Of a DNA stretch of 64,000 bases, positions 7,906 to 15,974 are shown one piece after another. The stretch spans positions 62,001-126,000 of the forward strand of contig NZ_NPDM01000004.1 of assembly GCF_002812085.1 (NCBI RefSeq), given 5' to 3'. The DNA comes from Leptospira levettii (GTDB lineage Bacteria > Spirochaetota > Leptospiria > Leptospirales > Leptospiraceae). Positions within the stretch are counted from its first letter, which is position 1; every line of letters begins with the position of its first letter. Below the pieces are notes generated by a model that was not told the DNA's origin, ran no database searches, and was given only the letters and a program-made list of their open reading frames with translations. Made by a program: the position numbers and the translations under genes.

Positions 7906-9792
7906 ATGATGAAGTACCTTTTGTTTGTATCCTTGTTTAGTGTTTCCCTTTCGGCGGAAATGATTCCATTAGAATCAGGTTGGACATTCCAATTAGATGG
8001 TGAAACCAATCCCAAACAAATTCAGGTAGGAATTCCACTTGTGGAACAAGGTTATAAAGTTCCTCTGAAAGGAAAATACCACCTAACAATTCCCATCACA
8101 AAATTACCAGAATCCTCATTATCAGTGTATTTAGATCGTGTCCATTCCGCAGACCAAACTTTTTGGAATGGAGAACTTATTGGTAAGACCGGCGGTTTGT
8201 CACCAAATTATTATGCGTATTGGCATAAGGTTCGTTATTATGAAATTCCAAATTCAATTGTATTGTTAGGTGATAATCATCTTGAAGTAAAAATTGAATG
8301 TAGGGAAACCCAATTCCGTTGTGGATTGTTCAGGTCAACTCCAATGTTTGGAACTCAAAATGAGATCAAAGACAAAATGATTTATGAGGATGTAAATCAG
8401 ATTGTGATGGCTGCCTTGTTTTTCGGAATTTTTTTACAACAAGCCATTGGGTATGCTTTAAATCGGTCATCTAAATCAGGATTGTATCTTGCGGGAACTG
8501 CAATTTTTTTTGTCTGTTGGCGTTTGCCTGCTTTAAACAAAATTCACTTTTTAGGGATCAATCCTGAAGTATTGGTTAGGTTACTTTTCTTTTGCCAATT
8601 TATCTTTCCCGTGTTTATCATGTTATTCGTTCATACCTTATTTGAACGAAGGATAACAAAGATTGCATTCCTTACATTTTTTTTCGATTCAATTTTAGCA
8701 TTGATTCAACTATTTGAACTCAATCCAGACGTTAGATTCTATTTTGTGTATGTTTGGTATATTTTACTTGGAATTAAAGTACCAATTTTAGTCCAACTCT
8801 TAGCCCGAAATTATAATAAAACACCAGAAGCGATAGTTGTGTCTTTAGGTGCTCTACTAGCTACTTTTTTTGGAATTGCAGATGTATTAACAGACTTCAT
8901 TACAGGAAAAAATGCATACTTAACCCAATATGGTATATTAACCTTTTTATTTTCTGGAGTTCTTGCCATTGCCTTACAAAGTTCGAGAACTAAAAGAGAG
9001 TTACGTAATTTAAATGAATCCTTGGAGATGATTGTTACTCTCAGAACACAAGAATTACAAAAACAATATAAACTTTTGCATGATGATCTTGTGATGGCAG
9101 CAAGTCTGCAATCCAAGTTAATTCCACCCATGGAATTTCAATACCAAACATTGAATGTCGCCTCTATGTTTATGCCTATGGAAAAGATCGGTGGGGATTA
9201 TTTTGATTACTACATTCATGAAGACGGTTCGCTTACTTTTTTGTTATGCGATGTTTTAGGGCATGGAATAGCTGCTGCCCTTATCGCAGGTATGCTCAAA
9301 GTTAATTTTCTGGAAATTGCCCCAAAAATCAAAGATCCATCTCAATTTTTAAATGAATTAAATTTAAAGATGTTACCAGTTGTTGAGAAAAACTACATCA
9401 CAGCAGTGGCAAGTCATTTTGATCTGAAAAATCAAGTGTTTCAGTATTCTGTTATGGGGCATCCAAGTCCATTCCACCTAAATCGAAAGGAAAACACGTT
9501 AGAGGCATTAGGTGGTCGTGGGCCAATCATGGGTTGGAAAAAGGATGTGTTTTTAGAAACATTTACACAGCCATTGTTACCTGGAGATCGATACTTTTTT
9601 TATACGGATGGAATTACAGAAAGTCATAACCGAACAAAGGAAATGTTCGGAGAAGCCCGATTACGATCGCAACTTTTAGAAGGAATTGTATTAAGTCCTA
9701 AGGAACTAAACGAAAAAATCAAATCAGAAATCAAAAAATTTACTTTTCGATTGTCAGATGATGTAACTTACTTTACGATCGATTTCCTATGA
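7906..9792 (+). CDS. 7TMR-DISM sensor with SpoIIE/RsbU-type serine phosphatase domain
   Basis: I start at ATG 7906 because the protein then opens with a signal peptide (MMKYLLFVSLFSVSLSAE); 628 residues result. A periplasmic beta-sandwich domain follows (RVHSADQTFWNGELIGKTGG), then about seven membrane helices, a short coiled coil (LNESLEMIVTLRTQELQKQ) and a PP2C-like SpoIIE domain. The phosphatase motifs are visible as KIGGDYFDYY, LCDVLGHGIAAALIA, and near the end FFYTDGITE and SDDVTYFTI. Such enzymes typically dephosphorylate anti-sigma-factor antagonists. The stop overlaps the next gene's ATG by four bases, so the phosphatase and the kinase at 9789 are probably one signalling unit. Confidence 0.88.
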   Translation: MMKYLLFVSLFSVSLSAEMIPLESGWTFQLDGETNPKQIQVGIPLVEQGYKVPLKGKYHLTIPITKLPESSLSVYLDRVHSADQTFWNGELIGKTGGLSPNYYAYWHKVRYYEIPNSIVLLGDNHLEVKIECRETQFRCGLFRSTPMFGTQNEIKDKMIYEDVNQIVMAALFFGIFLQQAIGYALNRSSKSGLYLAGTAIFFVCWRLPALNKIHFLGINPEVLVRLLFFCQFIFPVFIMLFVHTLFERRITKIAFLTFFFDSILALIQLFELNPDVRFYFVYVWYILLGIKVPILVQLLARNYNKTPEAIVVSLGALLATFFGIADVLTDFITGKNAYLTQYGILTFLFSGVLAIALQSSRTKRELRNLNESLEMIVTLRTQELQKQYKLLHDDLVMAASLQSKLIPPMEFQYQTLNVASMFMPMEKIGGDYFDYYIHEDGSLTFLLCDVLGHGIAAALIAGMLKVNFLEIAPKIKDPSQFLNELNLKMLPVVEKNYITAVASHFDLKNQVFQYSVMGHPSPFHLNRKENTLEALGGRGPIMGWKKDVFLETFTQPLLPGDRYFFYTDGITESHNRTKEMFGEARLRSQLLEGIVLSPKELNEKIKSEIKKFTFRLSDDVTYFTIDFL

Positions 9793-11093
9793 AATTGGTT
9801 TTCCAAAAAATTGGGTTACGTTATTTGCTCAACTTAGGAGTGAATCACCAATTGGACCTTCAAACTTCGGTTAGGGTGCAGTTGGCAAATTTAATTGCCA
9901 TTTTGGGAATTTTATCCAATATCCAATACTCAATATTGTTCGTCATCGCTGGTGCACCGAATGTTTGGATCATGAACTGCATTCATCTTTCGGTGATTAC
10001 TATATTTTCTTATATTCTATATTTGAATTTTAAGGAACAGTATTCACTTGCTAGGATTTTATTAATTTTTACAATTTCAATTCCATTGGTATTTGTTTCT
10101 TTTATTAGTTTTGGAAATTCGGGTGGTTTTTATTATTATTTTTTGGTATTTGCTTTAGCACCGTTTGTATTATTCTCTTATGAAGATAAGTTTTGGATCC
10201 TTCTTGTATTTCTGACTAATAATCTGTTTTATATTTGGTTTGAATTTTTTGGAACACCAGGAAAATTCCAAGAAGGCACATTACTCTATGATCCTAAAAT
10301 CCAGGAATTGTTCCGAGTCAATTCGGTTGTATCTTGTTTATTCTTTGTTGCCCTTATCATGTTTTATTTTTTAAGAAACACGAATCGTATCCAACAAGAG
10401 ATGATACGAACGAACCAACATAAAGATCGAATTTTTTCGATTTTAGCACATGACTTAAAAGGTCCGATCGGAACGATGAATTCCTATTTAGGATTTTTAA
10501 ACGAAACATTACCAGATCGTGAAGAATTACTAGTGGCACTTAGAGAATTAAAAAAAAGTACAAATCAATCTTACTTAGTCTTGGAAAATTTACTTGATTG
10601 GGTAAGGAATGAATCCAAAAAAATTCCCACTCATTTGGAATTCATCAACTTATATACTGTGACCCAAAATGCAAAAGATATTTTGGAATTACAAGCTACA
10701 GATAAGGGAATCCAATGGCAGATCCAACTTTCAGATCCATTAATGGTCTATTGTGATGAGAGAATGATTAGCACAGTCTTACGAAATTTATTTTCCAATG
10801 CGATTAAATTTTCTCATCCCAAAGGTACTGTTACCATCACCAGTGTAACTGGACCAAAATATCTAGACTTGAGTATTGTCGACATGGGAATTGGAATGTC
10901 TAAGGAACAAATCCGGCAAATTGGAGAAGGGAAACCATTTCCAACAGCATTTGGAACCCAAGGTGAAAAAGGAACTGGGCTTGGCCTTTTAGTTTGTACT
11001 GAAATGTTACGGAACCAAGGATGTACGATGAATGTGACAAGTTCAACAAATCATGGGACAAAAATCACGATTAGAATTCCTAACTCACCGTAA
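9789..11093 (+). CDS. Membrane sensor histidine kinase
   Basis: The 434-residue protein has about six membrane segments in the first 200 residues. The HisKA box is ILAHDLKGPIGTMNSYL with the phospho-acceptor His. The ATPase domain follows, with N box LRNLFSNAIKFSH, G1 VDMGIGMS and G2 GTGLGLLVC. No response regulator is adjacent; the gene is translationally coupled (ATGA) to the SpoIIE phosphatase upstream. The signal it senses is unknown. Confidence 0.88.
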   Translation: MKLVFQKIGLRYLLNLGVNHQLDLQTSVRVQLANLIAILGILSNIQYSILFVIAGAPNVWIMNCIHLSVITIFSYILYLNFKEQYSLARILLIFTISIPLVFVSFISFGNSGGFYYYFLVFALAPFVLFSYEDKFWILLVFLTNNLFYIWFEFFGTPGKFQEGTLLYDPKIQELFRVNSVVSCLFFVALIMFYFLRNTNRIQQEMIRTNQHKDRIFSILAHDLKGPIGTMNSYLGFLNETLPDREELLVALRELKKSTNQSYLVLENLLDWVRNESKKIPTHLEFINLYTVTQNAKDILELQATDKGIQWQIQLSDPLMVYCDERMISTVLRNLFSNAIKFSHPKGTVTITSVTGPKYLDLSIVDMGIGMSKEQIRQIGEGKPFPTAFGTQGEKGTGLGLLVCTEMLRNQGCTMNVTSSTNHGTKITIRIPNSP

Positions 11094-11135
11094 ATTAGTT
11101 TCTTTTTTTTCAAACCACATGTCCAATACAATGAT

Positions 11136-13397
11136 ATGTGGCCTCAAGTTTATTTTAATTGGTTAAAAAAATCATCACCCACTGGTGAAGTGGAAATTTA
11201 CCCAGAATTATCTGACTCCTACGAAACAAATTTACCGAATGTTTTTGTGATTGGAGATTTAACAGGTGTTCCACTTTTGAAAATGGCTACAGAAAGTGGG
11301 GTGAAGGTTTGGAATTATATTCCTAATTTTAAAAATGATCGTTACGATGTGGTGATCATTGGTTCGGGTCCCTCTGGTGTGTCTTGTGCCATAGAAGCAA
11401 AACGATTGGGTAAAAAGTATATCGTTTTAGAATCAAATTTACCCTTCCAAACCATCCAGAGTTATCCCAATGGAAAACCAATCTTTGCGGAACCAAGTGG
11501 TTATCTTGGAAGTTCTGCAATCAAAATTGTTGATACAACAAAAGAAGGTCTTTTAAAAGATTTAAACCAGTATTTAAAACAAAATCCAATCCAAATTCAA
11601 ACAAACCAAAGAGTCATTCACATCCAAAAAGACCAAATTGGATATACTTTGGAAACAGAATCTGGCTCTCAATACCAAACGAACTCTGTAGTGATCGCAA
11701 TGGGTAAATCTGGAGATCCAAAAAAATTAGGGATCAAAGGAGAAATGGGATCAAATGTTTTATACCGATTCATTGATCCAAAAGACACCAAGGACCAATC
11801 CATTGTCATCGTAGGCGGAGGAGATACTGCACTAGAATCGGCCATCATGTGTTCTGAGTATGCAAAAGAGATTACACTCATACATAGAGGAAATGAATTC
11901 AATAAAGCAAAATCTGAAAATGTAAAAAAGGTCTTAACTCTTTCGTCACAAGGGAAAATTAAAATCCTATATGACGCTAGACTTACAGAAATTAACCAAA
12001 CGAATGTTTTTGTTCAAAAAAAAGATTCTGCTCTCAAAATTAAATCAGATCTAGTATACATTTTGATTGGTAATTTGCCTCCGCTTCATTTTTTTCAAAA
12101 AATTGGTGTTAAGTTACAAAACCAAAAGAATTTTTTGGATTGGTTGGGATTTTCGAGCCTAATGGGATTTGCATTTACTGCTTATTTTGGAAAAGCCTCT
12201 TTTTATGGTCCGTTTTGGTTTTCCGTAGTGGCATCAATATCTGCGCTTTATTCTACGTTGAGTTTGATTTTATATGCTACTATTTCACTGACAAAAAACA
12301 AACTAAAGTTTGATGGTTGGAAAATTTTTAAAGTTACCTATTTCCTTTTTGTATTTTTGTATTTTTTGTCAGTATATTTTTTGGCAACTTACCAACAGTT
12401 TCAATTGTTTGGCAAATATCCTTCATTCCATTATACATTATTGTATTCACTTACAATTTTGATCTTTGGAATTAGAAGGATGATGGTTCGAAAAACACAA
12501 TACATCTTTTACCAGACATTATCTTTAATTGGAATCCAAATCTTCTTTTTGTTTTTATTGCCTGAATTGATTTTGCCAAAGTTAGGTGATCTTGGCTATT
12601 TAGGTACTCCAGAAGGATTTATTAGAACAGAAATTTTTCCTTCCGATGCATATTGGAAAGCGTATGGATTTATTTTAGCATGGCCTCTCAGTATGGGTGT
12701 CTTATATGACGGTGGCATCACTAACTTTTGGTTAGTTTATGGATTATCCTTTAGTTTTGTATTCATTCCGCTATTAGTATATCACTACGGGAAAGGTGTC
12801 TATTGTGGTTGGATTTGTTCTTGTGGTGGACTTGCCGAAACACTAGGGGATGAATACCGACAAAAAATGCCACATTCTAAAACAGCTTATGGATGGGAAC
12901 ATACTGGACAATACATTCTCTTTCTCGCATTTTTACTTACATTTCTAAAACTTTTGAGTGTATATGGGAAGACCTTGTTCCCATTTTTAACATTAGGAGA
13001 AATGATTGCCGATTCTATCAAATTGTATTACGACATTTTTGTCGATATTGGTCTCGCAGGTGTTGTTGGGGTTGGTTGTTATTTTTTATACTCTGGCCGA
13101 GTTTGGTGTAGGATGTTTTGTCCGCTTGCATCACTTATGCATATTTATGCGAGATTTAGTAAGTTTCGTATTTTTTCTGAGAAAAAGAAATGCATTTCAT
13201 GTAATATTTGTACAAAAAATTGCCACCAAGGCATCGATGTGATGGGTTATGCGAGTCGTGGGATTCCAATGGACAGTGTACAATGTGTGAGATGTTCCGC
13301 TTGTGTTTCTTTGTGTCCAACTGATGTTTTGAGTTTTGGAAAACTAAATGGAAATCAAATCGACTTTGATCTCCTGGATGCTAAAACTAGGAAATAA
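11136..13397 (+). CDS. Flavin oxidoreductase fused to a membrane polyferredoxin (NapH/CcoG-like)
   Basis: The 753-residue protein has three parts. Residues 1-65 hold a flavoprotein C-terminal-type motif (VFVIGDLTGVPLLKMA). Residues about 70-325 form a thioredoxin-reductase-like two-dinucleotide-fold module (VVIIGSGPSGVSCAIEA and VIVGGGDTALESA), without a redox CxxC between them. Residues about 335-753 contain several membrane helices and NapH-type cysteine motifs (YCGWICSCGG, WCRMFCPL), then two ferredoxin motifs (CISCNICTKNC and CVRCSACVSLCP). It probably moves electrons between NAD(P)H or a quinone pool and an iron-sulfur partner at the membrane. Forty-two bases separate it from the kinase and five from glycerate kinase. 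Confidence 0.8.
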   Translation: MWPQVYFNWLKKSSPTGEVEIYPELSDSYETNLPNVFVIGDLTGVPLLKMATESGVKVWNYIPNFKNDRYDVVIIGSGPSGVSCAIEAKRLGKKYIVLESNLPFQTIQSYPNGKPIFAEPSGYLGSSAIKIVDTTKEGLLKDLNQYLKQNPIQIQTNQRVIHIQKDQIGYTLETESGSQYQTNSVVIAMGKSGDPKKLGIKGEMGSNVLYRFIDPKDTKDQSIVIVGGGDTALESAIMCSEYAKEITLIHRGNEFNKAKSENVKKVLTLSSQGKIKILYDARLTEINQTNVFVQKKDSALKIKSDLVYILIGNLPPLHFFQKIGVKLQNQKNFLDWLGFSSLMGFAFTAYFGKASFYGPFWFSVVASISALYSTLSLILYATISLTKNKLKFDGWKIFKVTYFLFVFLYFLSVYFLATYQQFQLFGKYPSFHYTLLYSLTILIFGIRRMMVRKTQYIFYQTLSLIGIQIFFLFLLPELILPKLGDLGYLGTPEGFIRTEIFPSDAYWKAYGFILAWPLSMGVLYDGGITNFWLVYGLSFSFVFIPLLVYHYGKGVYCGWICSCGGLAETLGDEYRQKMPHSKTAYGWEHTGQYILFLAFLLTFLKLLSVYGKTLFPFLTLGEMIADSIKLYYDIFVDIGLAGVVGVGCYFLYSGRVWCRMFCPLASLMHIYARFSKFRIFSEKKKCISCNICTKNCHQGIDVMGYASRGIPMDSVQCVRCSACVSLCPTDVLSFGKLNGNQIDFDLLDAKTRK

Positions 13398-13402
13398 GAA
13401 TC

Positions 13403-14596
13403 TTGAAATCGATTCGAGATGACATTCTTTATTTATTCCTAGAGGGGATAAAAGCAGCAAGTCCGAAGGAATTGTTTCAAGAATTTAGTAAAGAGAACAT
13501 GGACGTGGTGGAAAAACTATCTGACCACTCAAAAAATCAATTTGTGTTCTCTTTAGGTAAGGCAGCATATTCAATGGCTGAATCTTTCTCTGATTTATTT
13601 TCAGTTAATAAAGGTTATGTGTTAACGAAATACAATCATTTACCGTTGGAACTCTCTGAGAAGGATAAGGACAAGGACAAAATTTGGACTTATCGAGAGG
13701 CTTCTCATCCTTTGCCCGACGAGAATTCAATTCGGTATGCTCTCGAAGTTTTAGACCAATTAAAACAATTGGGTAAGAAGGATCGACTCGTGGTTTTACT
13801 TTCTGGTGGAGGATCAAGTTTATTTGAAGTTCCGATTGATGGACTGTCTTTACAAGAGCTTATAAACATTCAGAATCAATTATTAAAGAGCGGAAAATCC
13901 ATTCAGGAAATTAATTCTGAAAGAAAAAAGTATTCGAAGGTGAAAGGTGGAAAACTTTTAAAGGAATTAAACCAAGATTTGGAAGTGTATACCTTGGTCA
14001 TTTCAGATGTAATCGGAGATGATCCAAATTCAATCGCTTCAGGACCTACCTACCCGAGTCAAAATTATTTTATCATAGGAAATCTCACTCGTTCTATCCA
14101 TCGAATTTTAGAAGAAGGGAAAAAATTAGGATACCAGACTAAATTGATTAGTGATACTTGGTCGGGTTCTTCTGAAGAGACATCGTATCTTTTTGAAGAG
14201 GAATTTAATTTAGCCTTAGATTCACCCAAAAGCCAAATGATTGTGTTAGGTGGTGAAATGGTTTGCCCTGTTTTGGGTGATGGGATTGGTGGACGAAACC
14301 AAGAAACAGCACTTCGAGTATCACTATTACTCAATGAACATCCTACGGAACGGGAATGGACATTTTTGTCTGGTGGTACGGATGGAACTGATGGTCCAAC
14401 CGATGTTGCAGTTGGAATCGTTGGAAACGATTCCATTCATAAGATGGAAAAGAAAGGTTGGAATCCAAAAAAAGAATTACATAATTCCAATTCTTATCCA
14501 ATCCTTAAAGACATAGACGCGTTAGTATCCACTGGACCTACTGGCACCAATGTGAATGATATCTTAATTCTGTTAGTTGGAAGTGCGAAATCCTAG
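13403..14596 (+). CDS. Glycerate kinase, MOFRL/DUF4147 family
   Basis: The 397-residue protein starts at TTG five bases after the upstream stop. It matches the GckA/TtuD-type glycerate 2-kinase family: FSLGKAAYSMAE near the N-terminus, LLSGGGSSLFEVP, VISDVIGDDPNSIASGPT, and the C-terminal MOFRL segment (GGRNQETALR; LSGGTDGTDGPTDVAVG; GPTGTNVNDILILL). The reaction is ATP-dependent phosphorylation of D-glycerate, giving 2-phosphoglycerate in this family. Its 3' end overlaps the convergent C69 peptidase gene by 24 bases. Confidence 0.88.
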   Translation: MKSIRDDILYLFLEGIKAASPKELFQEFSKENMDVVEKLSDHSKNQFVFSLGKAAYSMAESFSDLFSVNKGYVLTKYNHLPLELSEKDKDKDKIWTYREASHPLPDENSIRYALEVLDQLKQLGKKDRLVVLLSGGGSSLFEVPIDGLSLQELINIQNQLLKSGKSIQEINSERKKYSKVKGGKLLKELNQDLEVYTLVISDVIGDDPNSIASGPTYPSQNYFIIGNLTRSIHRILEEGKKLGYQTKLISDTWSGSSEETSYLFEEEFNLALDSPKSQMIVLGGEMVCPVLGDGIGGRNQETALRVSLLLNEHPTEREWTFLSGGTDGTDGPTDVAVGIVGNDSIHKMEKKGWNPKKELHNSNSYPILKDIDALVSTGPTGTNVNDILILLVGSAKS

Positions 14597-15922
14597 TTTC
14601 CTATTTTGGCTATTCCAATAGAGCTGAAAAATTGGGTTTTGCCACCGGCTTTTACCAATTTTTGCATCAATTAATTCATCATCTATTTTTTTCAGAATGT
14701 TCACATGGTCCTTCAAAAACCTCCATTGGATCTCTTCCTTTTTTTGCATGGAAAGTGATTCTTTTGTCATTGAATAAATGGAATCTTGAAGTCCAACGAG
14801 TGTAGGAACTAGAATGGATCTTACGCCTTGGTAATCAAAATTAGATTTTCTTGCTATGGATTCATGTAACCACCATAATGTGTCCGCATAGTTCCCATTT
14901 GAATCCAAACTAGACGCATTGATGAAGTTTTTTGTTCCAAAAAAGAATGGTTTGAATAAACTCAAACATGGGGTAGAAGTTCCTGTGTAAAAAATTCGTA
15001 ACGGATCTTGGTTAGTTTCGGAAGTATCCCACTCGACAACCAAACTGCCATTTGTTTGGTTAGGTGTTGTTGGACCCGTTGCATGTAAACAGAGTGACTT
15101 CATAGACGAAAAACATGGTTCAAAATCATTTGAATCAATAAGATGTGTCTTTAAAGTTTCAATTGCCAATTTTGAATCGTAAGTAGAATGAATGTTTTGA
15201 AATCGTTCCGCAGTTTTTTCGTGTAAACTCCTTCTTTCATGGCAATGGCTCATATAAGTGTAAAAAGAATCACTAAAATAAGCTTTGAAGGAAAAATCTT
15301 CTTTGGATTTATATTTTAATTTTTCAATTAAATTCGTAGAACAATATTCGAAATCTGTTTCAATTGTTAACCCATTAGAAATTGCATAGTAAGAATCAAT
15401 TTTTTTTGCTACCCAATATCGATCTGCTGTTTCTAATACATAACCATCTGTTCTGTCTGCGATGATGAAACTATTGTGATAGAAAAAAGATTTGTTTTCG
15501 TATCCACCACAAGCGTCCTGACCATAAGTTTCTAAAAGTTCCGTAATTAAAAATAAGGCATCTTTTGCTGTTTTTGACCTTTCTAATGCCACGCGAATTA
15601 AATCCATACCCGTTAAGCCATTATTCTTTTTAAGAATTTTGAGATTAGTAAATACAGCTTCGTTCCCAATACAAACCCCAAATTCATTCACGCCCATTTC
15701 GGCGCCCCACATATGGAATGGTTTGGATAAAAACACTTCATAAGTAACGGATGTTTGTGGAATTTCAATGAAAGTGGTTTTTAAAAGTGAGTCTTTTGGG
15801 TACTCCATTCGGGGCATATGGAGAATTGATTGGGCTTCATTCGGTTCTCTATCTGAGTTCTTCGCAAAGATTCTTTTTTGCGTTTTTGTAAATTTTTCAG
15901 TCGCAAGAGATGTATCGCACAT
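14573..15922 (-). CDS. Secernin-like C69 family peptidase/hydrolase
   Basis: The 449-residue protein begins Met-Cys-Asp-Thr. In the Ntn-hydrolase C69 and secernin family the Cys after the initiator Met becomes the N-terminal nucleophile, so the start at 15922 is firm. FAKNSDREPNEAQ and MGVNEFGVCIGNEAVFT are characteristic, as is GMDLIRVALERS. Family members are dipeptidases or amidohydrolases; the substrate here is unknown. No signal peptide is visible. A perfect 14-bp palindrome overlaps the start codon. Confidence 0.8.
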   Translation of the reverse strand: MCDTSLATEKFTKTQKRIFAKNSDREPNEAQSILHMPRMEYPKDSLLKTTFIEIPQTSVTYEVFLSKPFHMWGAEMGVNEFGVCIGNEAVFTNLKILKKNNGLTGMDLIRVALERSKTAKDALFLITELLETYGQDACGGYENKSFFYHNSFIIADRTDGYVLETADRYWVAKKIDSYYAISNGLTIETDFEYCSTNLIEKLKYKSKEDFSFKAYFSDSFYTYMSHCHERRSLHEKTAERFQNIHSTYDSKLAIETLKTHLIDSNDFEPCFSSMKSLCLHATGPTTPNQTNGSLVVEWDTSETNQDPLRIFYTGTSTPCLSLFKPFFFGTKNFINASSLDSNGNYADTLWWLHESIARKSNFDYQGVRSILVPTLVGLQDSIYSMTKESLSMQKKEEIQWRFLKDHVNILKKIDDELIDAKIGKSRWQNPIFQLYWNSQNRKLGFRTSN

Positions 15923-15932
15923 TCTAGAATGT
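15919..15932. promoter_or_regulatory. Perfect 14-bp palindrome at a divergent promoter
   Basis: ACATTCTAGAATGT is self-complementary and covers the start codon of the leftward C69 gene. The rightward P-type ATPase starts 43 bases away. It may be an operator, but no regulator can be named. Confidence 0.35.
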
Positions 15933-15974
15933 TAATCTGAAATATTAAAAATTCAAACCAAAATTCGAACCAAA

